NCBI GenBank assembly: GCA_951804985.1
Contig: OX638132.1
Location: 105,804,526 to 105,868,525 of the forward strand
DNA: 64,000 bases
DNA from: Dryomyza anilis
Lineage: Eukaryota; Arthropoda; Insecta; Diptera; Dryomyzidae
Direction: 5' to 3'
Below are positions 34,816 through 46,000 of this stretch, in pieces. The notes under the pieces were generated by a model that saw only the letters and a program-made list of their open reading frames with translations, did no database searches and was not told the DNA's origin. The stretch's first letter is position 1. The number at the start of each line of letters is the position of its first letter. The position numbers and the translations under genes were made by a program.

Positions 34816-36630
34816 TTTTTCATTTCAAAGTTTTAAATTATGATATTAAAAAACTTCTATAATACATATCACAACTAATGCGATGTCTGTGTTCAGAGAC
34901 ATATGGTCAAATTAGACAAGGAATTTTTTAAAATCTTTATAACCATAATTTATCGGAGTTTTCATCTATTTATAATTTTTATGGAAAAGTTCAAAATTAA
35001 CTATTACAAATAACCCTATGCGATGTGTAAGAGAAATTATGCAACATATATCAATAAATTCTTTTGTTGTCTGCTCTACAAATTGAATTTAAATACAAAA
35101 TTTTCTTAAATTCAAATCGTACAAGTTCTGTGAGACGAATTCAATACGATTTTGAATTTGAATATTGTTCTTAGTTTAAGTTAACGTTTGTTTTCAGAAA
35201 GAAAAAAAATCGATTTTTTACATTTTATAAATTTTCAATAGAAATATTCGATACGGTGATTTGAGTCGTCTTTCCTTTCGAATGTGAGCTTGAACACAAA
35301 ATCTGGCGTCAAAGTCTGCATCGAATAGGGGGTTAAGAAAGTCATTCCAATAAAAGATCCCAAATGAAAAGTAACTGCACATTTAATTTTTAATTTAATA
35401 CCTATTGTTTCTACTAATTTTTATGTCATTTGGTTTTGTTTACATTGCAGATGTCGTTTCTGTTGCGTTTACTAAAAAAAATCAATTTTATTCCGAGACA
35501 AACAAAAGAAACCCTTTCCATACTCAAATTAATAAATAACAAAGATTTCTATCAAATCCTAATAAATAAAATCCACAATGAATTTTTCAATAGAAATTCG
35601 CCTCAAACGAAAAGATGACAACAACAAGAACAATCACCAGCAACCACAACAACCACAGTGTTGTTTTGGAGTCGTGGTTGCGGTTGCCACACAGTGCGAA
35701 GGCATTCAAAAAATTATTAAAAAGGCTTCTGCGCATGAATTCTACGCATTTTTCATCTTTTATCACATCGCACTCGCAGCCGAGCGGACGACGCCAGGCG
35801 ACAATCGAGATTTTCCCATGATATGCAAACGAACTCAATTATTAATGTTATCTGCCCCAACAGATCTACAGTGCAGATACATCGACAGATATACACAACC
35901 GCAACCATTTTGATTACAGACAAAACAGACAAAATTGCGTTTGGTTGAATTCTACTGATTTTGTACTCATCTTATGCTTTTCATATCCTAATTGTTGAAC
36001 TCCAGATTCCAAATTCAATCCTTTTTCTGGCACATTATTCAACGATAAACATGTGGCGATCTATTGAAAACGTATGATCTTCAAGAAAATATGGGTGACT
36101 ATGCCTTATTCTCTACATGGTCAGTTAATGGCATTCCCCGATTTTCGATTAATGTTTATGCAACATTAACATAAATGGAGTTATTGTTCAATGGAGTTAT
36201 TGAATTTTAAGAATCTATAATATTCGAGTTTAGATACAAATGTGTGAAATTTTGATGGTAATAATATTTTGATTGTAAAAATAATAATAGAATTCTTTAT
36301 TATACTAAAATTTATACTCATTTATTTTCCTTGGCAATTGAACATATTTCTATTTTTGCCAACACCTTTATAAAGTTCTAAAAACATAAAACAGATTCCT
36401 AATAATAATGAAAATGGACTTATAATAGCGTTAAGGAAAAATGTACCTTATAGTATCGAAATGTTTCTTATTTTGGGAAAACATTTTCCTTTTATTAAAA
36501 AACAACTTTCTTAAAATAATTAAAAGTGAACATGACACCATATAAAGTAAATTTTTCTTGATATTAGGAAAATGTTTCTTTTTGAATATGAAAACTCTGG
36601 GTATGAAGTAAAAATCGGCAACCTCTAAAA
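34816..36630. other. AT-rich DNA with a single-copy patch at 35400-35930
   Basis: The patch has CAACAACAAGAACAATCACC and CAGCAACCACAACAACCACA. Frames of 62-111 codons overlap on both strands (35578-35913 plus, 35587-35838 minus) without domains. No gene supported. Confidence 0.35.
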
Positions 36631-36633
36631 ATG

Positions 36634-37545
36634 ATATCGTCACTGTCATGCCAAAGGGGCGAATTTGTTGGGAAATCAAAAATTATAATTTAGATTTTGT
36701 TCAATAATGGATTTTGATAACTTACTGAATTATAAATACAGATTTTGTGAGACTATAACCTGACCAAAACGCTAATATGTTTGTTTTTTATGCTATAACA
36801 TTTTACTAGCGCAATATAAAACAGTAATGTAGAGGCATTAATTGTTTGTTTTAAAGCACCTATCTATTGGCATCATTATTTAAAAAGATATTCTCAAACA
36901 TTAATTTGCCATTTGTTATTTTCAGGAAAAATGTTTGTCAAATTATTTTTAAATAATGATGCCAATCGATATGTGTTTCAAAAACACACAATTAAAACCT
37001 CTACACTACTATTTTATGTTGCACCAATAAAAATGTATAGCAACAAAACGATGAAATTGGACATATTGAAAATCTTGTCATGCTAAAAGGCAAATTTTTT
37101 CGTTTTTTCGCCATAACTTTTATTGGTACAAGATAAAATAGTGGTGTAAAGGCATTTATTGTTTGTTTTTAAAGCACCAATCGATCTACATCATTATTTA
37201 AAAATATTTTCTTGCAAATAACAAAAATTCGAAAATTTGAAAATCTTGTCATGCTAAATGGGCGAATCTTTTCGATTTTTCGCCATAACTTTTTATCGGT
37301 ACAAGATGCAATAGTGGTATTTATTATAATGTTTGGCATTTGGCAATATGCAGATCGATAGGTGCTTTAAAAACAAACAATAAATGCCTTAACACCACTA
37401 TTTTATCTCGTATCAAAGTTATTGCGAAAAAACGAAAAGATTCGCTTTTTTGGCATGACAAGATTTTCAAATTTTCGAATTTTTGTTATTTGCAAGAAAA
37501 CATTTTTAATTAATGATGGGGATCGTTAGGTGCTTTGATTTTAAT
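36634..37545. mobile_element. Foldback element family F, copy 1
   Basis: Begins ATATCGTCACTGTCATGCCA, as in the 52.6 kb copy. The interior is a set of long inverted and direct modules: a ~170-bp module starting GAAAATCTTGTCATGCTAA occurs at 37069 and 37240 in direct order and at about 37450 inverted. Words CGCCATAACTTTT, AATAGTGGTGTAAAGGCATT and TTTTAAAGCACC mark each module. Non-coding and able to form large hairpins. Confidence 0.65.
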
Positions 37546-37617
37546 TAAAAAGTGTTGAGTAGTATAAATATCAATTATTTCTCTAAATTTAAACCACAAA
37601 TAAGTAGATCTACTGCA

Positions 37618-37832
37618 CTCAGAAAAAAATACTAATGGTTTTTTGCTATTAAAATAAGTCAATAGGATAAACTATTTTAATAAATACTACAAAATACTAT
37701 TAAATTGTTTTTGTGTTTATATGAAAATATATTATTTTTTATACTAGTGTCTCAATAACTGTTCTATTGACAAATTTTAATAGAATTTTTTCTAAACAAT
37801 TTTTCTGACCAATTTCAATTTTTTTTTCTGAG
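37618..37832. mobile_element. ~215-bp MITE, CYCAGAAAAA family
   Basis: CTCAGAAAAAAATACTA at the left and TTTTTTTTCTGAG at the right form terminal inverted repeats. The interior has AAAATAAGTCAATAGGATAA, AAATACTACAAAATACTATT and CTCAATAACTGTTCTATTGA. Confidence 0.75.
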
Positions 37833-38089
37833 GATTTTTTACTGAAAAACATATACACAATTAATTTTAAATATTCAATATTCTTGGTGGAAAAAGAATT
37901 CATTCTTTGTAAATTATAAAACATTGAGAGAAAAATATAATATTTTATTTGTTTTTTTTTATTTTATTTGTTTTTTTTTTTTTTTAAGTGGGAAAAATAA
38001 TTCAACCTTTGTATATTAATAAAACACTGAGTGGACTCTAAAAACTGGTAAATATTTTTCATACAGAATTGGTTCTCAATTCGGAATGT

Positions 38090-39130
38090 CAACATATGTG
38101 CCAACTATAACAGCAGCCCTGCGAAAACGATTTGGGTGGCAGCACCGACCGCATCCCGGGTGCAATTGACTGTTAGAAGTCACTGGGCCCAGAAGTGAAG
38201 TTGTGAACATGTGGTTTTATGACTCAATTATGCTGTAATGCATGGGGTTTAAACGCCAAACAAATCAATTGCCGCCAAACAAGTAATTGCGGTCGCAGCA
38301 CAATGGAAATGCCAAAATAAATTTGAAAACAAACAAACCACTTGACAACGCGATGCGTCCGCGTACGCGTCCGTCGCGTCGATCGCAGATTGTCTGCCCA
38401 AATTACCCTTCAATGTGGCAACAGCAGCAGCAGCAGTCGAAGTAGTGGCATCATCAAGGGGTGCAATGTTGCCACGTGGAAGGGTGGCGCGACAACAGCA
38501 ACATAGTTGCCCGCCGAAGAGTAATTGCAACAATAAAATGAATGTGACAAGTGCAAGTGAAAATGTAAATGTTGTTGCGATTTTGATTGTGTCGCAAGGA
38601 CAGCCACACAGTCGTCCCCGAGGACATGGAATTACAAAACTATTTGTGGCTGTAAATGGTGGCAATTTGTGTCAAATTTATGTGACAACATCTGCGATTA
38701 TTGATACCAGATTGAAACAAATAAAATTTTACTTCTATGACGTCACATAAAATCAATAAAGATCTGTGACAATTAATTCACACTCCGTCCCAGCCACACC
38801 TTCATCTGTGTCGAGTGATTAATGACTGGCTCACAACATAGCCAGCAGATTTGGCGGCATCCAACCCAACCGCACCATCGATCGTGGCGTCGTCGTCCGC
38901 ACCATTTGATTGACAGCAAACGTCAAAATATACGCGTTTCTGACAAACAACTCCGCGCAGTGGCGCAGCTGCTGGTCTCATATGTGACTCCATCACAGCT
39001 ACCTTTGCCCGTTCGGTGGAAAGTGGGAAGTGCAACACCTTCCGCATTATGTATTCCGATAGTAATCAACATCGCTGTTTTATTGCTGCAATAAACATGA
39101 TTAATGGTTGTGGCAACTGCGATCAGAAAA
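38090..39130. other. Single-copy island, possible regulatory DNA
   Basis: GC-balanced sequence with CAACAGCAGCAGCAGCAGTC at 38419-38438 and several TGTGACA words. A 138-codon minus-strand frame (38249-38665) overlaps a 111-codon plus-strand frame (38415-38750); both are driven by the trinucleotide run and by codon symmetry, with no domain or signal that survives inspection. No gene called. Confidence 0.4.
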
Positions 39131-39811
39131 ATGTAAAGTATGATCGAAGAATTGATTTTAAATAAACTAGTTGAATTTGTTTGCAGAACAAAAAAAAACT
39201 ATTAATGGACTAAAATTATGACTTTAAATAACTGAAATTTTGACATTATATTTCCTTTTTGAAATACTTTTTGGTTGAACGTATCCATCTTAAATAGTAA
39301 CATATGATTCGAATCCCTATTGGAAATTTTTCCTATTAGGTTAGACAGGATCATGACCAGATAAGGTAGGGTTAAGGCAAGGAACATATTCAATACTCTG
39401 ATCAATATCTGATAATACATGACATTATCACAATTTTTACTTCGATAAAAATGCTCTCATCACGGATTCTCTGATTTTGGCTGCATACTCAGTTTTCATA
39501 AATATAATTCGAAGTTAACTTTTTATTGAAACTGTGCTGGTACGGCATATATTAAAATGTAGAACAGATGGAAAAAATTTAGTAATTTTGTTCGTTAGTT
39601 TGGACTATGTTCTAGATAACCATAAATCATTATCTTGTGTATCGTTAAATTCAAAATAATAAAAAAACTTTTAAAAACACTCTAAAAAAAAAATTCCGAT
39701 TTTAAAAACGTTTTGAATTATTATTCTAGTGTATTAAAATTAGACATGATATTCGAAAAACAATTTTTTAGAAAACTGGTTTTGTAAAGAGTCGTCCGTC
39801 AAAATTCAACT
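39131..39811. other. AT-rich non-coding DNA
   Basis: Nothing recognised. Confidence 0.4.
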
Positions 39812-40215
39812 TTTGAAATGCAAGTGCATATCATATTTTCATATTGGTGCCAATTTTAAATAAAAATATTTCCACACATTATTTAGAATATCCCTAATTT
39901 GGTCGAACATTTGAAATACGTTGGATGTAATTCATAGCTGAGACATCTCTGAGTATGAATATTGAAACGGGTTTCTGATATCATTTTGTTAACGGTTTTT
40001 TTGCATTTTAAAGACGAAATTTTAATTTAATAAATTTGAATTGACTTTTAAAATAACTCATAGTAGCATTTTAAATGGAAATAAAACCTTTATACGAATT
40101 GATATGGGAAAGCCGTTTCCACATCCATACACGGAGAGATCTTATCTATAGAATATGTGCCGCAAAAATGTGTCTTTTTTTATTATGAAAATATGATATG
40201 CACTTGAATTTCAAA
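39812..40215. repeat. 404-bp element with 31-bp inverted repeats
   Basis: 39812-39842 (TTTGAAATGCAAGTGCATAT...) and 40185-40215 are reverse complements with one mismatch. The spacer is AT-rich and non-coding. It may be a MITE, or the inner part of one. Confidence 0.65.
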
Positions 40216-40288
40216 TGCAAATCAAAACCATAAACGAATTGAACTAAAAAAAACTGGGTTCACACAAATTCTGAGAATTATTCCTACA

Positions 40289-40509
40289 CTCAGAAAAAAC
40301 ATACCATAAAATTAATAGTTTTTACTACTCAAATTAGTCAGTAAGATATTTGTCCGATAAACTATTAACTCAATCGGTGAATCCTATTAAATACTACAAA
40401 ATACTATAAAATTGATTTGTATGAAAATATTTATTATTTATATACTATTAAATCAATAACTGTCCTATTGACTAATTTTAATGGGATTTTATGAGTTTTT
40501 TACCTGGGT
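40289..40509. mobile_element. ~215-bp MITE, CYCAGAAAAA family
   Basis: Left end CTCAGAAAAAACATACC, right end TTTTTTACCTGGGT. The interior words AAATTAGTCAGTAAGATA, AAATACTACAAAATACTATA and TCAATAACTGTCCTATTGAC match the 37.6 kb copy in the same orientation. Confidence 0.75.
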
Positions 40510-40639
40510 ACAGTTTCACGTACCAGCCGATTTTGTGTGCAAAATACTATCGGATGTGTTATTTATCATAAATGGGCACAACATGTCGATTGTAAATTTA
40601 CTTAAAAATGTCATGTAGTAGGACAACACTGAGTAAACA

Positions 40640-40830
40640 GAAATATCTACTAAGATCCACAGTACTCAGACAAACTATAACCTGTAGATATCCATTGTAA
40701 TGTGGAATCTATTCCCTACATTTTCTGCTTAATAGAGACACGAGCGCCCATGCCCAAACCGGGATTAGAACCCGAGACTTTAGAATTTAGAAGTCCAGCG
40801 CGCATTCCTCTGGGCTGCAGAGGCTGACAC
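40640..40830 (-). mobile_element. tRNA-derived SINE family B, copy 1
   Basis: Minus strand: A-box-like GCAGCCCAGAGGAATGCGC (about 40800-40818), GCTGGACTTCTAAATTCTAA, and B box GGGTTCTAATCCC (40761-40773). The body has TGTGGAATCTATTCCCTACA, aligned with the 59.0 kb copy. The head differs from family A. Confidence 0.65.
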
Positions 40831-43280
40831 TCGAAAGTTATATAGGAAATCGTTTTGTAAAAATATATCGAAACGAAAATGACAGTGTTATCGATCAAAA
40901 AATATCGAAAATGCAATTTTAGTCGTTATAAATATCGAATCGATATAAGAACTGTTTTTAGTTTCAATAAACAACTTTTTATTTGTTCATAATGTTCAGA
41001 ATTACTTCATGTTCAAAATTACTTTCCTCTCAAAAATTTATATTTGTTTGATCGAATTTTGAAAATGATCTTCCAATGGTTTGTAGAACAAGAATTGTTT
41101 GTTGAATATGTAAATACAAAACCAACTGGAATTTAGAATATAACCTGCATGTTTTAGGTAGTCCGATTACACTATTCAACGGGGTACTTTCTAATGCTAC
41201 GCCTAATGAGCAACCCTTTGACATTAACCTTCTTCACGCATAACCCAGAATATCGCGCTACCGAAATAAAATTGTGTCAACTTCCGAAAATTCGGTAATA
41301 AAAGCATAAATCCAGCCAAACATCCCAAGACGTTTGCATCATAGCCTTGTCGTGTAATAAATAATGTCACAGGAGACAATTATAACAATGACCTCCGAAA
41401 AGGTTGCGTCAAAACATGACATATAGCAGTACGATGGCAGTTTTATGGCATCTCTCGCAAGTAGAGACGAAATTTGTACTGATTTCACTAATTTTACAAC
41501 ATGTTTCATGTGTCTCCAAAGCAGCGTAAATAAATAATAAAATAACAATGAGACAAAGACTCAAAGTACCTGTCCGCCGGAGGGCAAAGGGTTCGATGCG
41601 ATGCTGGCCCGCCAGCAGTGTGAATGAGAGCTGCGAGCCTTTTCAGGTGCCCAAACTACCTGTTGTACCGTGGTAAGCAAATTGTGTAAATGTCCGAGAC
41701 GCCCGCTGTGCCGAATGACGAAATATTTGAAAATTGTCCCTAATGCTGGCGCCAGACTAGGTCGCTGATGACGGGCAGGACGGACTTTAACCGGTGACAC
41801 TAACGACTTCTGCGAACGCACAGAGCAGCCAAAACCCACAAGTATTGCACCAGTTACAGTGTAGAGGAAAATTGTGCTTGAACGGTGTCTACATGGGTTG
41901 GTCCTGTGTCTGGTTGTTGCCATGTAATACGCAATTCCTTTGTGTGTCCTGGCAGGATCAATATTTTTATTGCACTTCAAATGGTTGCGAAGATTTTATG
42001 ATGCTGGCGCTCGGATTCACTCTTTGGACAATAGCCAGAAATCCGCAGGATCAACGGTCTGAGTTGAAGGATTTTATAGTGGGAGTTTTATTTAGAACAT
42101 TTTGTAAAATGAATAAAGTATTTGCTCTTATTAGCACTTGCAAGTTGTAGAAAATAAACCTTTATCAAAGGCCGATTCTTTACATTCTCCTCTTCAAATG
42201 CAACGTTTTGTTAAGAAGAGATAAAACAAATTCAGCCGCTCTCGTTTCTTGCAATGATTTTTATCAAATATCGATTGTCAGAAATCACCAAACCAGAGCG
42301 TCTGATCGATTTGGAAAATCTCACTTCAAATCCAGTCTGAACCTGATCATATCTGTCTGATCGCCGCTGATGATACTCATCTTTCTTGGATTTCGGTGCG
42401 CAAGATCATAACTCGGGTAATCCTAACGGAGCAGATCAGCATTCGACTCAATGTTAATGATCGCAAAGAACTAGAACAAGCGTTAACTTCTCATTGTCCG
42501 GCAGTCTCTATCTCTCTGTCAGCGGACTTAAAGCAGATCGGCTGCATTGTTTCCATTATTCGGCTGCCTAAATATTGCAAATTTTTTGCCATTTCCATTG
42601 TGTGACATACGTTGATCCTTTAATCGCCATTGGCGACAGCCGAATTAAGACACTGACTGACCCGAACCACTTGAAACATGACGATAGCAATTTGTACTCA
42701 CAATGCTCTAATCGCATAATCAGTGCAAACATGTCCTTTGTGTCCTTTGTGCCACGTACAATGCAGACAAAATAGTTTTGCGCCAGGATTAATGTTAGGC
42801 AAATGTTGAGAGAGAGAGAGTGCCTTTCGGGTAGCAGGTCCTTTAGGTCCAGTTCAATGGGCACGTTTGGTATGTTTGTTGGTCATTTTGGCATGAAATA
42901 TTATTTTTAAGTTTTCATGTTCAGTTGCGACATTTGAAACTCATTAAAGGGTACTAATCTATTGGTCGAGGTAGAGAAATGGTGAATTTTAACGTGAGTT
43001 GGTATAAAGTATCTAATCTACTTTTTTATAAATTTAATTTTAAAATATGCAAGAGGAAAATGTGGTTAAAATAATTTAATAATAAACTACGAGAGTGATT
43101 TAGATAAATCATGTATTATACGCATAAATTTTGCAAAAATTAATCAAGCCAAGAATAAGTAATTATAATGATTTGGTTTTTATTCATAATATATGAGTAA
43201 GTAAAAATCAATTATTATAATTATTTGAATAAAATCATGCGTATGTTTACTTATGTTTTATGTATAAGATATTCATAAGT
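40831..43280. other. Non-coding DNA with single-copy island 41240-42960
   Basis: The balanced island holds a 139-codon minus-strand frame (41561-41980) and an overlapping 118-codon plus-strand frame (41794-42150). Neither shows a domain, signal peptide or biased codon use, and they oppose each other, so I do not call genes. An AGAGAGAGAGAG run lies at 42809-42820. Confidence 0.35.
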
Positions 43281-43284
43281 TATG

Positions 43285-44041
43285 CACAGAAAAAAAAACT
43301 TCTTCAATATAATGAAATTCATAAATTCATTTATTCATAAATATTATGAATTTTTTCACCAACTACCAGATTCATCATATTGATACCACCGTTCATTAAA
43401 TGACATACTAAGGAATGTATTCATTATATATATGATCAAAATATTCAATACTTGGATTCGAATTGATGAATTTGTTTATAAAATTTTTTCAAAACATTTT
43501 TTTTTATAAAATAATTCGTGTTGTAAAAATTTTATTTAAAAAATAACTGTAAAAAATTAAAAAAAAAATGTTGTTCTAAAAAATATTTTTTTTCACAAAT
43601 ATATTTTTTATAAATATAACTTTTTATTAATAAAAAGTTGTAATTATAATAAATATATTATAAAACATTTTACTAATTTATGCATGTCGAGCAAGCATTA
43701 TATAAGAAATAACACACAAGAACTACTTGAGAACTGAGAAGTATGGCAAAAAATGAACGAAAAAAACTATATTTTGATAGAAATTTGGTTTAAGGAACAG
43801 CGTTCTTCAATATGAATAACATAGATGTTGTATTTTATATTTCGGTTCATTAATATGGTGAAACGTGTTTTTCACATACAGTTCATCATATTGAACAACA
43901 CTTTATTTATTCATATATTCATTTATAGTATTCATAACATTGATTGCGTTTATTTATTAATATTATGAATGGCTCTTCAAAACAATGAATCATGGTTTGA
44001 AGAACGGAATTCATCAATATGATGTACATTTTTTTTCTGTG
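43285..44041. mobile_element. CACAGAAAAA-ended element, 757-bp copy
   Basis: Left end CACAGAAAAAAAAACTTC and right end ATTTTTTTTCTGTG form terminal inverted repeats. Next to each end is an ATCATATTGATGAA-like sub-terminal motif. The middle is T/A homopolymer-rich and carries GCATGTCGAGCAAGCATTAT, which links it to fragments at 1.4, 7.4 and 19.2 kb. It encodes nothing, so any transposase must come from elsewhere. Confidence 0.7.
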
Positions 44042-44159
44042 TCAGTAATTGGAATAGATTATGGGACACATTTTAAGATTTATTATTCATAATTGATGAT
44101 TAAAATCTCAGACATTGTACCATGTAGATGACGGAATAAATTGAAAAATATGGCATCTA

Positions 44160-45048
44160 TCTATATATATATAAAACTCTTGGTCCGTCTGTCTGTCAGT
44201 CTGTCGGTCTGTTTGTTCCAGCATCACGTCTAAACCACTAAACAGATTTAACAGAAATTTTGAAACAGGATACTATGGAGTCCAGAGGGTGTCATAGGCT
44301 ATATATGAGCGCGATTGGACAAAGGGGCGTGGTACCTCCCATACAACCTAAACATTCCAAACGACATAACTCAGCACAGTCACAAGCTAAAAAGATGAAA
44401 CAAAAAATTGAAATACAAAAAAAAAAATATACAACCACACATTAAAACTCACCACAATGAAACTCACCACACTAAAATTCACCACACTAAAACTCACAAC
44501 ACTAAAACTCACCACACTAAAACTCACCACACTATAACTCACCACACTAAAACTCACCACAACAAAATTCGCCACACTGAAACTCACCATAATAAAATTC
44601 ACCACACTAAATCTCACCGCACTAAAACTTTCCACACTAAAACTCTCCACACCAAAATTCATCTCACATAAACTCACCACACTGAAACTCACCATATTAA
44701 AACTCACCACACTAAAATTTCTATAGTGAAAAACTCTACTGGGAAGAATTCTACGGGAAAGAATTGTACCGGGAACAATTCTACCGGGATGAGTTCTACA
44801 GGAAGATTTCTACCGGGAAGAATTCTACGGGAAAGCGTTCTATGGGGAAGAATTTTACATGGAAGAAATCTGGGAAGAAATCTAGGGCGAAATATTCTAC
44901 GGGGAAGCGCAGTCTGAGAAAGAATTGTCTTTGAGAATAGTTTTATAAATACTTCCACAACGAAGCACGGGCCCCTGTGGCACGGGTCCTCGCTCCAAAT
45001 CTTTGAATTCACAAAATCTTGGCACGAGTGGTGCACGGGTCCAGCTAG
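44160..45048 (+). mobile_element. Helitron-like non-autonomous element 2 (most complete)
   Basis: Starts TCTATATATATATAAAAC after host A (44159) and ends CACGGGTCCAGCTAG before host T (45049). A 3' hairpin GCACGAGTGGTGC (45022-45034) lies 10 nt before CTAG. The interior has CGTCTGTCTGTCAGTCTGTC, GGGGCGTGGTACCTCCCATA, a 15-bp array (ACTAAAACTCACCAC, 44440-44725), and a second array of ~18-bp GAATTCTACSGGGAA units (44735-44910). Near 44960-44990 CGAAGCACGGGCCCCTGTGG resembles the terminus of element 1. The 107-, 87- and 176-codon frames inside are array products, not genes. Confidence 0.75.
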
Positions 45049-46000
45049 TTTGAAAATATAATTCGGGAAAAGAAACATTAGGAAGGAATCGTACATAAAA
45101 AAAAACAAATGAAAAATACATGTTTCTTCTGTAAAATTCATTTTGTAGGAGGTATTCGAAAATGTAGATAAGCGGTTTTGCATTATCACCGACGATATTT
45201 TCTTTAGATTGCAGTGTTTTTTCGCAACTGGCATGAATTGCGTATTTAGAAAATGAAAATTTAAATAAAAAATCTCAATTTCGCCAGTTGAATCCTATTT
45301 AAAAAAAAAAATCATAGTGATTAGCATTTGATGCATGAACTTGGAATTTTTATTATTATAATACATAATTCTTTAATATAACTCATAAATAAGATAGAAA
45401 AATAATATGTTTTATGAATTCATGAATCATCAGTAAACAATTTTCTCTGTGTACATCGGTTGTATATATTATGCAGGATGTATATATTTTCATTTAATGA
45501 AAATATGTTCTAGAATTGGAATGTATGGAACATCCACTGATATACGGAGTGTTTTCAAAATTGACTTTGATTTGTTCAATACGAGAGGAATAGAATTACA
45601 TTCATTATATCAGAATTCTTAGGCCAATTTAAATATTAACATTTGCTGTATGAAGCGAAGAGATTTTTTTCATGCCATTTTCGAATGGTATATGCCCCCT
45701 TTAAATGGTTTTAAAACCGCTCGAAATTGGTTAGTTTTGTATTAAAGAAAGAACTTGAAAGTAGATTAGGACCGAACTTTTTCGTTGGTAAATAGAGGTT
45801 GGTAAAAAGAGGAAAAAGTTTTCTATACTTATAAACATAAGCGAAACGTCGACTTTCGATACGCATTTCGGAGGAAGTAGAAACCCCTGGATATGACTTG
45901 ATTTTGGTTTTTGTAAAAATAAACGCCAGGTAAATATTTGAATGAATATCTGCCAAACCCTAGTCATATTTTCAGTGAATATTAATTAGAGCCGCACTGT
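45049..46000. other. AT-rich non-coding DNA
   Basis: No gene. TCTAGAATTGGAATGTATGG near 45510 followed by CATCCACTGATATACGGAGT resembles 57.62 kb (TCTAGAGTTGGAGTGTATCT, ACACACTGATATATGAAAT), a further unnamed repeat. Confidence 0.4.

Noticed and set aside
38249..38750. 138-codon minus-strand frame with hydrophobic stretches and opposed 111-codon frame
   Set aside because: Composition comes from a CAGCAG run and its complement; no family resemblance and no convincing start context.
41561..42150. 139-codon minus-strand and 118-codon plus-strand frames as a gene pair
   Set aside because: They overlap antisense, have no domain, signal or codon bias, and lie in ordinary single-copy DNA.
44387..44710. 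Repetitive Val-Val-Ser-Phe protein
   Set aside because: It is the translation of a 15-bp minisatellite inside Helitron element 2. The same applies to the frames at 16.3 and 61.5 kb.
44704..45234. 176-codon minus-strand frame
   Set aside because: It spans the second Helitron array and crosses the element's 3' boundary; not a conserved protein.
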